DNA from: J051 sp040289295 | GTDB lineage: Bacteria > Armatimonadota > Fimbriimonadia > Fimbriimonadales > ATM1 | Length of the DNA: 64,000 nucleotides | Direction: 5' to 3' | NCBI GenBank assembly: GCA_040289295.1 | Contig: PSLA01000006.1 | Coordinates: 1-64,000 of the forward strand | In this document: piece by piece, positions 25,102-33,066 of the stretch | Layout: each line of letters opens with the position of its first letter | Numbering within the stretch: the first letter of the stretch is position 1 | The notes under the pieces: model-generated | Told to the model about the DNA's origin: nothing | The model's database searches: none | Seen by the model: only the letters and a program-made list of their open reading frames with translations | Position numbers and translations under genes: made by a program

Positions 25102-26592
25102 ATGCTCCGACCCGATCGACAGGAAGTAGCGAGGCTCGCACGAGGCGGAAGGCGGGTGCCGGTCTATACCGAACTGCTCGCCGACCTTGAGACGCCCACC
25201 AGCGCCTATTGGAAACTCGCCCACGACCGGTCGCGCAGTTTTCTGCTCGAGTCGGTAACGGGTGGCGAGTCGCTGGCAAGGTGGAGTTTCATCGGTGCAC
25301 AGAGTGAAACTTCGTCGGATGGTGCGTCCGCGGGGGCTGCCCGCTTCCTCCGAACGCGTGGGCGCTCGGGCCTTTTGGACGGCGAGGCCGTGCAGCTGCT
25401 GGATGACCAGACGCCCCTCGACGTCCTGCGTTCTCTTGTTCAGGACAGAGCCTACGCGCGCGTCGAAGGACTGCCGCCGTTCACGGGCGGCGCAGTGGGG
25501 ATGCTGTCGTATGACATTGTTCGCTTTTTCGAGCGATTGCCGGACATGACCATAGACGACCTCGAGTGCGACGACGTTGCGATGCTCCTTTGTCAGACGA
25601 TCGTCGCATTTGACCACGCGCGCAATCGCATTCTCGTCATCAGCCACGCAGACCACCAGCCGGGCAGTTACGACCGTGCGGTGGCGGAGATCTCTTCCGT
25701 CGTCGAGCGATTGCGGGCGCCTCTGCCTGCTCTGCCACAGCATCGCGGCGAGGTTCCACACTTTACTTCGAACGTGAGCCGCGACGCTTACGAAGAGGCG
25801 GTGAGAAAGACGATCGAATTGATCCGCGCCGGAGACGGAGTGCAAATGGTAATCAGCCAACGATTCAGCGCGCCAGTCCATGCGCATCCGCTGACGCTGT
25901 ACCGCGCTTTGCGCAGCCTCAATCCTTCGCCGTACATGTACTTGCTGCGTTTTGGCGACTACGACGTCGTGGGCGCGTCGCCCGAGGTTCTGGTAACGCT
26001 GAAGGATCGCCGAGTGCGCGTGCGCCCAATCGCCGGCACGAGACCGCGGGGCGCAACCCAAGAGGAAGACGAAAGGTTGGAGCGAGAGCTGCTTGCGGAC
26101 GAGAAGGAGCGCGCCGAGCACATTATGCTTGTTGACCTGGGGCGAAACGACATCGGACGCATCGCCGAGCCGGGCAGCGTTTGCGTCAACGACTTCATGA
26201 TCGTTGAGCGTTACAGCCACGTGATGCACATTGTGAGCGACGTAACCGGCATTGCGCGTGAGGGGATGGACGCCTTTGACGTCTTTCGCGCTTGCTTTCC
26301 GGCAGGCACAGTCTCCGGTGCACCGAAGGTGCGGGCGATGGAGATCATCGAAGAGCTGGAGCCGACAAGACGCGGCTGCTACGCCGGCGCTGTCGGGTAC
26401 TTCGGCTTCAACGGCGACATGGACATGGCAATTGCAATCCGCACGGTCTTCCTCAAGGACGGCCTGGCGCACGTGCAAGCAGGTGCTGGAATCGTGTTCG
26501 ACAGTGTGCCAGAGCGAGAGTGGGAGGAGTGCCGCAGTAAGGCGCGCGCGGTAATGCGAGCAATCGAGATGGCTGAGACCGGCATCAAATAG
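25102..26592 (+). CDS. trpE: anthranilate synthase component I
   Basis: Converts chorismate to anthranilate with the glutaminase subunit, the first step of tryptophan synthesis. From ATG 25102 it is 496 residues. The feedback-site motif LLES at residues 48-51 favours TrpE over the related PabB. The chorismate-binding domain shows PIAGTRPRGA, LADEKERAEHIMLVDLGRND, the PAGTVSGAPKVRAMEIIEELE block and the terminal AGAGIVFDSVPEREW. No trpG is adjacent. A palindromic element begins at the stop codon. Confidence 0.95.
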   Translation: MLRPDRQEVARLARGGRRVPVYTELLADLETPTSAYWKLAHDRSRSFLLESVTGGESLARWSFIGAQSETSSDGASAGAARFLRTRGRSGLLDGEAVQLLDDQTPLDVLRSLVQDRAYARVEGLPPFTGGAVGMLSYDIVRFFERLPDMTIDDLECDDVAMLLCQTIVAFDHARNRILVISHADHQPGSYDRAVAEISSVVERLRAPLPALPQHRGEVPHFTSNVSRDAYEEAVRKTIELIRAGDGVQMVISQRFSAPVHAHPLTLYRALRSLNPSPYMYLLRFGDYDVVGASPEVLVTLKDRRVRVRPIAGTRPRGATQEEDERLERELLADEKERAEHIMLVDLGRNDIGRIAEPGSVCVNDFMIVERYSHVMHIVSDVTGIAREGMDAFDVFRACFPAGTVSGAPKVRAMEIIEELEPTRRGCYAGAVGYFGFNGDMDMAIAIRTVFLKDGLAHVQAGAGIVFDSVPEREWEECRSKARAVMRAIEMAETGIK

Positions 26593-26690
26593 GGAGCGTG
26601 AGCGTCTTGCGAACACCTTTCTTGTTGCACAACTGACCTCGGCGCCGACCGCCCCGCGGAAAATGGCTCGCGCGGACGCTCGCCCTCCCT
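26591..26690. repeat. palindromic intergenic element, copy 3 (inverted orientation)
   Basis: Arm B read in reverse (GGGAGCGTGAGCGTCTTGCG then AAC) is at 26591-26613. The spacer contains CGCCGACCGCCCCGCGG, shared with copy 5, and arm A in reverse (GGCTCGCGCGGACGCTCGCC) is at 26667-26690. The element begins inside the trpE stop codon, so it abuts the gene exactly. Confidence 0.85.
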
Positions 26691-26726
26691 GTAAACAGGC
26701 ACAGAGGCGTAAACAGACACGGAAGC
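26691..26726. repeat. two adjacent imperfect 18-base repeats
   Basis: GTAAACAGGCACAGAGGC is followed directly by GTAAACAGACACGGAAGC. They lie between the palindromic element and the end of the LonN gene. I can offer no function. Confidence 0.6.
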
Positions 26727-26751
26727 GAGAATCGAGTAAACCCTGTGCAGG

Positions 26752-27411
26752 TCAGTTCAGATTGATCAGCGCGGCGAACTCCTCGACGGTTGTGCGCGCC
26801 GTTTGAACACTGGCGAGCGCCTCCGCTTCGAGCAGGCGAAGCACTTCGGAAAGTCGTTCCTCGATGTTTGTGTTTTCCAGCATGCGTTGTTTGTGCAATG
26901 GATCTAAAGACAGATACGACGCCACAGCGAACGACAGCGTGCATGGGTCGTCGGGAAACGCAACCTCGATGCGAAGCTCCGGGCAGCCGAACCGAACGTC
27001 GAGGAACATGCGGAACGCGTCGCGCACTTGGGTGAGCAGCCAGTCGGTTTGCGGACAGTACTCCCACGGGTCGTCTACAAGCGGCTCCACTCGGGCGACA
27101 AGGTACCTCCTTGCGGTGCGGTTCAAACTTCGGATGCGGAAGCGATCCTCTCCCGCCAAAACGACGTTCAGCGCGCCGTCCTCACCTACTGACTGCTGCA
27201 CGATTCGCACGGTGCAACCGATGAGACACGGTATGGGCTCGTCGTCGCCTCCCTCGCGCAAAAAGCAAACGCCGAACGGAACGCCGTCCCGTTGGCAATG
27301 CTCAAGCATCTCGATGCTGGCGGCGTCACTCAGGCGGAGGGGGAGCAGCTCATGCGGCAACAGAGGACTGTCCACCAGCAGAATCGGTATTTCTGCAAGC
27401 CGGGAACTCAT
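26752..27411 (-). CDS. stand-alone LonN (Lon substrate-binding) domain protein
   Basis: A 219-residue protein consisting of the Lon N-terminal domain without ATPase or protease parts. The opening EIPILLVDSPLLPHELLPLRL-type strand pattern (as in PILLVDSPLLPHELLPL), FGVCFLREGG, GCTVRIVQQ, a GEDRFRIRS line and the C-terminal helical LSLDPLHKQRMLENTN are the family marks. Stand-alone LonN proteins are common and of uncertain role, perhaps substrate adaptors. I chose ATG 27411. A -10 box TATACT at 27433-27438 supports a short 5' leader. Confidence 0.85.
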   Translation of the reverse strand: MSSRLAEIPILLVDSPLLPHELLPLRLSDAASIEMLEHCQRDGVPFGVCFLREGGDDEPIPCLIGCTVRIVQQSVGEDGALNVVLAGEDRFRIRSLNRTARRYLVARVEPLVDDPWEYCPQTDWLLTQVRDAFRMFLDVRFGCPELRIEVAFPDDPCTLSFAVASYLSLDPLHKQRMLENTNIEERLSEVLRLLEAEALASVQTARTTVEEFAALINLN

Positions 27412-27432
27412 GATGTGCGCGTTACAGAACAC

Positions 27433-27438
27433 AGTATA
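27433..27438 (-). promoter_or_regulatory. candidate -10 box of the LonN gene
   Basis: TATACT on the minus strand ends 21 bases before the chosen ATG at 27411. No strong -35 is seen. Confidence 0.35.
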
Positions 27439-27497
27439 GCCGACCGGCGCCGGAGCCGACCAGGCGAGGATGCCGGTTCAAGCGCGCCCGTCCTCGG

Positions 27498-27503
27498 TAT
27501 AAT
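27498..27503 (+). promoter_or_regulatory. -10 box of the histidine kinase gene
   Basis: A perfect TATAAT lies 39 bases before the ATG at 27543. Seventeen bases upstream is GGTTCA, a weak -35. Confidence 0.45.
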
Positions 27504-27542
27504 TGAACGCTTGGCGGCTTTTCGCCGTCAAAGCACGAGGAT

Positions 27543-29267
27543 ATGCACACACCTATGGAGCTTGAGAGTCTTGACAACCTAACGCCTGAGGAACTTCGTC
27601 GGATGGTGGTTGAACTCCGGCAAGCGCTCGCCGAACGAGAGCGCGAAGTTGAAGACCTCAAAACTCATCGCATGGCCGCCAGACCAGTTGCGGACGCGGC
27701 CGTGGAAGCCGCGCCTATTACAGAACTTGATACCACGCTCAGGCGATTGGTGCACCGGATCGCCATGATCCTCCAGGCAGACAAGGTTGTGATGATGTTC
27801 TTTGAGCGCGAGACAGGCGAACTCATGGGAATCCCGCCTGCGTACGGCGTGGACGAGGATATGCTCAGCATGTTCCGGTTACGCGCAACTCACGGTGTGT
27901 CTGGCAAAGTGTTCCGGGAAGGCAAGCCGATCATTTTTTCGGACCCTGTGCGTGATGAGGCAGCAGCGGAGGACCCTTTTTCGATACTTCACGTTACGAA
28001 CGGCGTGACGGTACCCCTTGTCATTGAGAAGCGTGACGAAGAGAACCGTGTGATTGATCGGACGACGATCGGTGTTCTTCACGCGTTCAACAAGCGTCAT
28101 GGGGAGCAGTTTGCGGAAGAGGACGTGCGTCTTCTTGAGCGGATGGCGAAGAGCGCCGCGGCGGTCATCTCCAACCTCCGGATGTACCAAGAGATTGTAG
28201 AAGAGAAGGAAGAGCTTCTTCACACGATCGAGAGCCTGTATGCGGGATTGGTGCTGATTAGCCCGGATGGGCGAATACTACAGATGAATGCGAGCGCTCG
28301 CTCCATCTTCGACCCTAAGGGAGAGAGCGTGGGCAAGGACTTTCGGGACGTCGTCGCAAGCGAGGCGGTGCAGCAACTGATCGAGGACACGGCAGCGGGG
28401 CGAGAGACGGCGCCGGCGATCGAGATTTCGATCGTAACCGACGGGCACGAGCGGGTGTTTCACGTTCAGGCTGCGCAGGTACGTGCTGAGGACGGTCGAC
28501 AGATTGGAACTGTGGCGATATTGAACGACGTTACGGAGCTGAAAAACATCGAGCGCATGAAAAGCGCATTCGTGGCGACGGTGTCTCATGAACTGCGGAC
28601 TCCGCTTACGGCGATCAAAGGCTTCATCAGCACGCTGCTTGCAGACGACAGCTTTCCCGAAGAGGACCGGCGAGAGTTCTACGTCATCATTGACCATGAG
28701 TGCGACCGGCTGACGCGGCTGATCAACGATCTGCTGAACATTGCTCGAATCGAAGCGGGCGAGAGCCTGAAGCCGCACTACGCGGAAGTTGATCTGAAGC
28801 GCCTTGCTCAGAAGGTTGTTTTGATTCAACAGCAAGCATCAAACCGGCACCAACTGATTCTGGAAGCGCCGGAAGAGTTTCCGACCATCATTGCAGATGA
28901 GGACAAGATTGACCAGGTTTTGACGAACCTGATTAGCAACGCAATCAAGTACTCACCCGATGGTGGACAGATAAGGGTAAGGCTGGAAGCGTCGGACGAT
29001 AAGGTTCACCTCGCCGTTCAGGACCAGGGGATCGGAATACCGAAAGACCACCTTCCGAAGGTGTTTGATAGATTCCATCGAGTGCACACAGAGGACAACC
29101 GGAAGATCTATGGCACTGGCCTTGGTCTGTATCTGGTTAAACACCTTGTGGAGCAGATTCACCTCGGAAGGGTGTGGGCTGAGTCCGAGGTCGGCGTTGG
29201 GTCTACCTTCCACGTCGAGCTCCCAATGAAGCTAGACGTCCAGAAGGCGGAATCGCTCAACGCATAG
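27543..29267 (+). CDS. cytosolic GAF-PAS sensor histidine kinase
   Basis: A 574-residue two-component kinase with no membrane helix. Order: a coiled coil at about 14-42, a GAF domain at about 60-210, a PAS domain at about 225-335, a dimerisation domain with the phospho-accepting His349 in SHELRTPLTAIKGF, and an ATPase domain with N-box ISNAIKYSPDGG, G1 DQGIGIP, F-box FDRFHR and G2 GTGLGLYLVK. The architecture is like PhoR/VicK-type kinases but soluble. No response regulator is adjacent, so it is an orphan here. ATG 27543 is only two bases after GAGG; ATG 27555 is an alternative. Confidence 0.93.
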   Translation: MHTPMELESLDNLTPEELRRMVVELRQALAEREREVEDLKTHRMAARPVADAAVEAAPITELDTTLRRLVHRIAMILQADKVVMMFFERETGELMGIPPAYGVDEDMLSMFRLRATHGVSGKVFREGKPIIFSDPVRDEAAAEDPFSILHVTNGVTVPLVIEKRDEENRVIDRTTIGVLHAFNKRHGEQFAEEDVRLLERMAKSAAAVISNLRMYQEIVEEKEELLHTIESLYAGLVLISPDGRILQMNASARSIFDPKGESVGKDFRDVVASEAVQQLIEDTAAGRETAPAIEISIVTDGHERVFHVQAAQVRAEDGRQIGTVAILNDVTELKNIERMKSAFVATVSHELRTPLTAIKGFISTLLADDSFPEEDRREFYVIIDHECDRLTRLINDLLNIARIEAGESLKPHYAEVDLKRLAQKVVLIQQQASNRHQLILEAPEEFPTIIADEDKIDQVLTNLISNAIKYSPDGGQIRVRLEASDDKVHLAVQDQGIGIPKDHLPKVFDRFHRVHTEDNRKIYGTGLGLYLVKHLVEQIHLGRVWAESEVGVGSTFHVELPMKLDVQKAESLNA

Positions 29268-29290
29268 CGCCGAGCGGGTAAGACATCGCC

Positions 29291-30571
29291 GTGCTAGATC
29301 GCCAACTCATCAGGAAGGAGCCCCACCGCGTGCGCGAATTGGCGCGCAAAAAGGGCATCGAAGTGCCCATCGAGGAGTTCCTTGAACTTGACCGTACTTG
29401 GAGAGAGCTGCTTACTGAGGTCGAACAGTGCCGAGCGAAGCTCAACACCGTGAGCCGCCAGGTGGGCGAGCTGATGCGAAGTGGCGATAGGCCCGCGGCA
29501 GACCGCATGCGCGCCCAAGCGTCAGGGCTGAAGCAGTCCATCGAAACAATAGAGGAATCTCTACGTAAAAAAGACGAAGCGCTGCGAGAGCTTGAATTAC
29601 AGTTCCCCAACCTCCCCCACGATAGCGTTCCCGAAGGTGATACCGAAGACCGGAACCAAATTGTTACTGAATGGGGAGAAAAACCGACACTCGCGCGCGA
29701 ACCGCGACCGCACTGGGACATCGCCACAGAGCTCCAACTGGTTGACTTCGCCCGTGGTGCGAAGGTGACAGGCAGTGGCTTCCTCGTCTTTACCGGCTTT
29801 GGCGCAAGACTCCAACGCGCACTCATTAACTTCATGCTCGACTTCCAAACCAAGCAGAACGGATACACCGAGGTGTATCCGCCGTATGTGGTCAACCGGA
29901 AGAGCCTGGTGGGCACAGGGCAGCTGCCGAAGTTCCAAGACGACCTGTACTGGCTGGAGCGCGACAACCTCTTCCTGATTCCGACCGCCGAGGTCCCCGT
30001 TACAAACCTTCACCAAGACGAGATCCTCGACGGAGACGACCTGCCGATTCGCTACGCTGCGTTCTCGGGTTGCTTCCGACGCGAAGCGGGCGCAGCCGGA
30101 AGTGACACGCGCGGCCTGCTACGAGTTCACCAGTTTGACAAAGTGGAACTGGTTAAGTTCGTCCGCCCTGAAACGAGTTACAACGAACTCGAGACGCTTC
30201 GCGAAGACGCGGAGTCCGTCCTTCGCGCGCTTGGACTTCACTACCGCGTTACGCTTATGTGCACAGGCGAGATGGGATTCTCCAACGCGAAGCAGTACGA
30301 CCTCGAGGTCTGGGCGCCCGGCGTCGAAAAGTACCTCGAGGTGAGCAGCGTGAGCAACTTCACCGACTTCCAGGCGCGACGGGCGAATATTCGATACCGC
30401 CCTGGACACGGCGAACGACCGGACTTCGTCCACACGCTCAACGCGAGCGGCGTCGCCTTGCCAAGGTTGATGGCGGCTCTGCTCGAGACGTACGCGCAAC
30501 GCGACGGCTCGGTCGCCGTACCGGACGCCCTGCAGCCATACATGGGCTGTAACGTTATACCCAGGCCCTAA
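29291..30571 (+). CDS. serS: serine--tRNA ligase
   Basis: Charges tRNA-Ser. The 426 residues start with GTG (MLDRQLIRKEPHRVRELARKK), followed by the long antiparallel coiled coil that grips the tRNA (about 30-110). Class II motifs are seen: motif 2 FSGCFRREAGAAGSDTRGLLRVHQFDKVEL, here interrupted only by normal variation, and motif 3 NASGVALPRLMAALLETY. TAEVPVTNLHQDEIL is the serine-specific segment. It follows the kinase gene by 23 bases, and downstream lie two tRNA genes on the other strand. Confidence 0.97.
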   Translation: MLDRQLIRKEPHRVRELARKKGIEVPIEEFLELDRTWRELLTEVEQCRAKLNTVSRQVGELMRSGDRPAADRMRAQASGLKQSIETIEESLRKKDEALRELELQFPNLPHDSVPEGDTEDRNQIVTEWGEKPTLAREPRPHWDIATELQLVDFARGAKVTGSGFLVFTGFGARLQRALINFMLDFQTKQNGYTEVYPPYVVNRKSLVGTGQLPKFQDDLYWLERDNLFLIPTAEVPVTNLHQDEILDGDDLPIRYAAFSGCFRREAGAAGSDTRGLLRVHQFDKVELVKFVRPETSYNELETLREDAESVLRALGLHYRVTLMCTGEMGFSNAKQYDLEVWAPGVEKYLEVSSVSNFTDFQARRANIRYRPGHGERPDFVHTLNASGVALPRLMAALLETYAQRDGSVAVPDALQPYMGCNVIPRP

Positions 30572-30591
30572 AAGGGACTACAGTGGCGAAA

Positions 30592-30666
30592 TGGAGCCTT
30601 TGACGGGAATCGAACCCGTGACCTTCCCCTTACCAAGGGGATGCTCTACCTCTGAGCTACAAAGGC
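30592..30666 (-). tRNA. tRNA-Thr (anticodon GGT)
   Basis: Read on the minus strand: acceptor GCCTTTG pairs with CAAAGGC, D-arm GCTCAGAGGTAGAGC, anticodon loop TTGGTAA with GGT, and T-loop GTTCGATTC. CCA is encoded at the 3' end (30592-30594). It sits 7 bases downstream of tRNA-Tyr in the same orientation, so the two are cotranscribed. Confidence 0.97.
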
Positions 30667-30673
30667 TCAAGCA

Positions 30674-30759
30674 TGGTGGGGAGAGCAGGATTCGAACCTG
30701 CGTAGGCATCAGCCGGCAGATTTACAGTCTGCTCCCTTTGACCGCTCGGGCATCTCCCC
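30674..30759 (-). tRNA. tRNA-Tyr (anticodon GTA)
   Basis: A class II tRNA with a long variable arm (CCGGCTGATGCCTACG). Acceptor GGGGAGA pairs with TCTCCCC, and the anticodon loop CTGTAAA presents GTA. CCA is encoded at 30674-30676. It lies just upstream of tRNA-Thr. Confidence 0.97.
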
Positions 30760-30817
30760 GCAGACGCACAGTTTACCACGCACGCACACTTCAGTAGGTC
30801 CCAAGTATCCTTACCGC

Positions 30818-31237
30818 ATGATGAAACTATCCGAGTGGGCCGCTGAGAGAAAAATGGGCATCTTCGAAAGCCTTCTGAAAGGTAACCCGCCGCCCGAGGG
30901 CCAGTACGACGCCCAGACCCTAAAGGAGGCGTTGGATAAAGAGCAGCCGCAAGTGGGCTCGACGCACTTCGAGCCGGACGCGGTCATCTGCGAGTTCGTT
31001 TTCCCCGACCCGGCGACAAGCGCGACTGTGCTGTCGGTGCGAATCACTCCACCAGAGCGCATCGTGTTCCTGCCCGTGCCGCGGTGGGTCATTCAAGACA
31101 TTTGGCAAGGCGAGGTGACTGGCGCGTTCTTCTTCGAAAGTGAGGCGCGAGCGCTTGTGGAGGAGCTGATGAACGACCTGAAGCCGGAGGCAAATGCCCG
31201 CTTCTTCGGTCCACAGCCGCCTACGCGGAGGGAATAA
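30818..31237 (+). CDS. small conserved-looking cytosolic protein, function unknown
   Basis: A 139-residue soluble protein without signal or membrane helices. It begins MMKLSEWAAERKMGIFESLLKG and ends in a Pro/Arg tail. The middle (FEPDAVICEFVFPDPATS, VRITPPERIVFLPVPRWV) has strand-like segments, followed by a helix (EARALVEELMNDL). It stands alone between the tRNA pair and a palindromic element. Codon use looks like that of its neighbours. I do not recognise the family. Confidence 0.6.
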   Translation: MMKLSEWAAERKMGIFESLLKGNPPPEGQYDAQTLKEALDKEQPQVGSTHFEPDAVICEFVFPDPATSATVLSVRITPPERIVFLPVPRWVIQDIWQGEVTGAFFFESEARALVEELMNDLKPEANARFFGPQPPTRRE

Positions 31238-31327
31238 CAGGCTCGGAGGCCGCCACCCGTCCCTCTTCCGCTTCAGGGAAGGGCAGCGGAATGACCTCGG
31301 GTGTAGGCTTCAGTGACCCGGCTTCCC

Positions 31328-31418
31328 GAGGGAGGGCAAGCGTCCCAGCGAGCCTTTCCCGCAATGCGATCAGCCAATGAAATGAAGGGTGTTCGCGAGA
31401 CGCTCACGCTCCCTGGGC
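31328..31418. repeat. palindromic intergenic element, copy 4
   Basis: Arm A (GGGCAAGCGTCCCAGCGAGC) is at 31328-31354, the spacer (TTTCCCGCAATGCGATCAGC) resembles copies 2 and 6, and arm B (GTTCGCGAGACGCTCACGCT then CCC) is at 31391-31418. It lies between the gene ending at 31237 and the 3' end of rnpB. The remaining bases of this gap (31238-31327 and 31419-31517) show nothing I can name. Confidence 0.85.
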
Positions 31419-31517
31419 GTCGGGGGTGTTCGCTCCATTTGTCGCATCCCTTTACCCTAACCGATTTCGCAGCGCCTCCCGTGAAGGTTGCGCTGGGCGC
31501 ACCACTCAGCGCCGGAT

Positions 31518-31846
31518 GGGAGTCGGTCTGTAAGCCGGGTTCTGTCTTTGTGCGGCGATCTATCTATGCGGCCTACCCGGGAGCGCGGCGGGCCACCGCG
31601 TTGCTCCCCTATTCGGCCTTGCTCCAGGCGGGGTTTGCCCGGCCGCGCCCGTTGCCGAGCGCGCCGGTGGGCTCTTACCCCACCTTTTCACCCTTGCTCG
31701 CCTCCGCCGTGGCGAAGGCGGGCGGTCTGGTTTCTGTGGCACTTTCCGTCGGATCGCTCCGCCCGGGGTTGCCCCCGGCGCCTTGCCCTGCGGAGCCCGG
31801 ACTTTCCTCCCCAGCCGAGGCCGGGGCCGCCGTCCGACCGACTCCC
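31518..31846 (-). ncRNA. rnpB: RNase P RNA, bacterial class A
   Basis: The catalytic RNA that trims the 5' ends of tRNA precursors. Read on the minus strand, the termini pair to form P1: GGGAGTCGGTC at the 5' end (31846-31836) with GACCGACTCCC at the 3' end (31528-31518). The conserved 5' core GAGGAAAGTCCGGGCTCC, the ACAGAAAC-type core segment, GGGTGAAAAGG and GGTAAGAGCCCACCGG are present, and near the 3' end are ATAGATAGATCGCCGC and ACAGAACCCGGCTTACAG. About 329 bases is slightly short for class A. Open reading frames across it are chance. Confidence 0.95.
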
Positions 31847-31851
31847 GGTAG

Positions 31852-31857
31852 ATTAAA
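31852..31857 (-). promoter_or_regulatory. -10 box of rnpB
   Basis: TTTAAT on the minus strand, 6 bases before the folded 5' end of the RNase P RNA at 31846, the correct distance for a start at the mature end. Confidence 0.45.
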
Positions 31858-32086
31858 CCCCATTCGAATTGAAACCGTTCCTGCCGGTGGGGCGTGGGCG
31901 GGGCGTGCCTGCTGCCGACACGACGTCCGGCAAGACTCGGCAGAATCAGCGACACCGGTGAAGGCAAAAAAGTGGCAAGGGCACGGCGCGCCGTGAAGCG
32001 TCGCTTACCGAGCGCGCCCCCGAGCGGGCGATCGTGCTCATAGTCGAAGCCTCGGGCATCGTTCCTACCGGCGACGAAACGTAGGG

Positions 32087-32791
32087 CTAACCCCACGCTT
32101 TGATCAAGCGCGGCAGATCGAGGAGCGAGCGGATGCCGTCCTCGGGGGGTTCGCCAGCCGTGCGGTCCAGCAGCACCGCACGAAGCCCTGAGTCGAGGGC
32201 GCCTCGATAGTCATCCTCGACGCTGTCGCCGACGTGCAGCGCCTCGTTCGGCTCCACGCCGGCGCGCTCAAGCGCGTGACGGAAGATGCGCGGGTCGGGC
32301 TTCTCTGCTCCGAATTCCAGCGAGGCGATGGCGAAGGCGAAACGTTCGCTTACGCCCAGCCGCTTCAGGGTGAGGTGAAGCGTATGATCCCAGTTGCTGA
32401 TGACGCCCGTGGCGACACCCATCGAGTCCAACTCGTCGAGGGTGGGCAGCACGTCTTCATAAAGCGCAAACGCGTGCCCTTCGCCTGAGAACGAACGCCT
32501 GAGGAACTCGTCGAGGAGTTCGGCTGCGGGCATGCCTCTTGCCCCTACTTCCTGCGTCCACGCCTCGACCATCGCCATCCAGACGGCGCGGATACGCTGG
32601 CGATCCTGCAGGTGCTCGGCGAGTTCGCGCTCCTCGCGAAATCTCTCTTGGATGTCGTAGTAGGTGCGGCTGCCGCATTCCTCCGACACATCACCGCCGT
32701 GCTCGCGGACGATTCGCGCGGCGAGCGCTCCCGGGTCTAACCGCTGCTCGATCAAGGTGCCGGCGGCGTCGAAGGTAACGAGTCGAATCAT
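32087..32791 (-). CDS. HAD-superfamily phosphatase
   Basis: A 234-residue HAD hydrolase with a helical C1 cap, similar in layout to the HAD-like (YjjG/HDHD3) group. Motif I is VTFDAAGTL at residues 5-13. The first Asp is present, but the usual second Asp of DxD is replaced by Ala, as in the HDHD3/FkbH-like members. Motif II is GVISNWDHTL, motif III is the Lys of GAEKPDPRIF, and motif IV is HVGDSVEDDYRGA. Substrate unknown. Its start overlaps the end of the DUF2905 gene by 4 bases. Confidence 0.88.
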   Translation of the reverse strand: MIRLVTFDAAGTLIEQRLDPGALAARIVREHGGDVSEECGSRTYYDIQERFREERELAEHLQDRQRIRAVWMAMVEAWTQEVGARGMPAAELLDEFLRRSFSGEGHAFALYEDVLPTLDELDSMGVATGVISNWDHTLHLTLKRLGVSERFAFAIASLEFGAEKPDPRIFRHALERAGVEPNEALHVGDSVEDDYRGALDSGLRAVLLDRTAGEPPEDGIRSLLDLPRLIKAWG

Positions 32792-33024
32792 TTGCGCAGT
32801 AAATTGAAGAGATAGATCAACAACGTGAGCACTCCGCTGATCAGCAGCATCGTGACCAGGGGAAAGTAGAAGGTGAATCCGTCGTTCTGGATGTAGATAT
32901 CGCCCGGCAGCCTACCGATTCTCAGGCCGGGAATGCGCGAGAACAGCAGAATCAGCGCGCCCAGCGCGGCGAGGCCGAGACCGCTGTAGATGAGGAGCTT
33001 CGCGACCCAGGAGAGGTCCTGCAT
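32788..33024 (-). CDS. DUF2905 family small membrane protein
   Basis: A 78-residue protein with two membrane helices (about 8-28 and 52-74). Between them is the family signature IGRLPGDIYI and FTFYFPLVTMLLIS. DUF2905 proteins are widespread and uncharacterised. It sits between the ABC permease and the HAD hydrolase, overlapping the latter by 4 bases. Confidence 0.9.
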   Translation of the reverse strand: MQDLSWVAKLLIYSGLGLAALGALILLFSRIPGLRIGRLPGDIYIQNDGFTFYFPLVTMLLISGVLTLLIYLFNLLRK

Positions 33025-33066
33025 GGCGCATATTCTGTTCCATCGGCAGCAGCGGCAGATTGAGCG

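Noticed and set aside
24991..26616. A 541-codon minus-strand frame opposite trpE
   Set aside because: It is antisense to all TrpE motifs; its composition is that of a shadow frame.
31313..32096. Long open frames on both strands over the RNase P region
   Set aside because: They overlap rnpB, whose paired ends and core are clear; the frames are chance openings in GC-rich RNA sequence.
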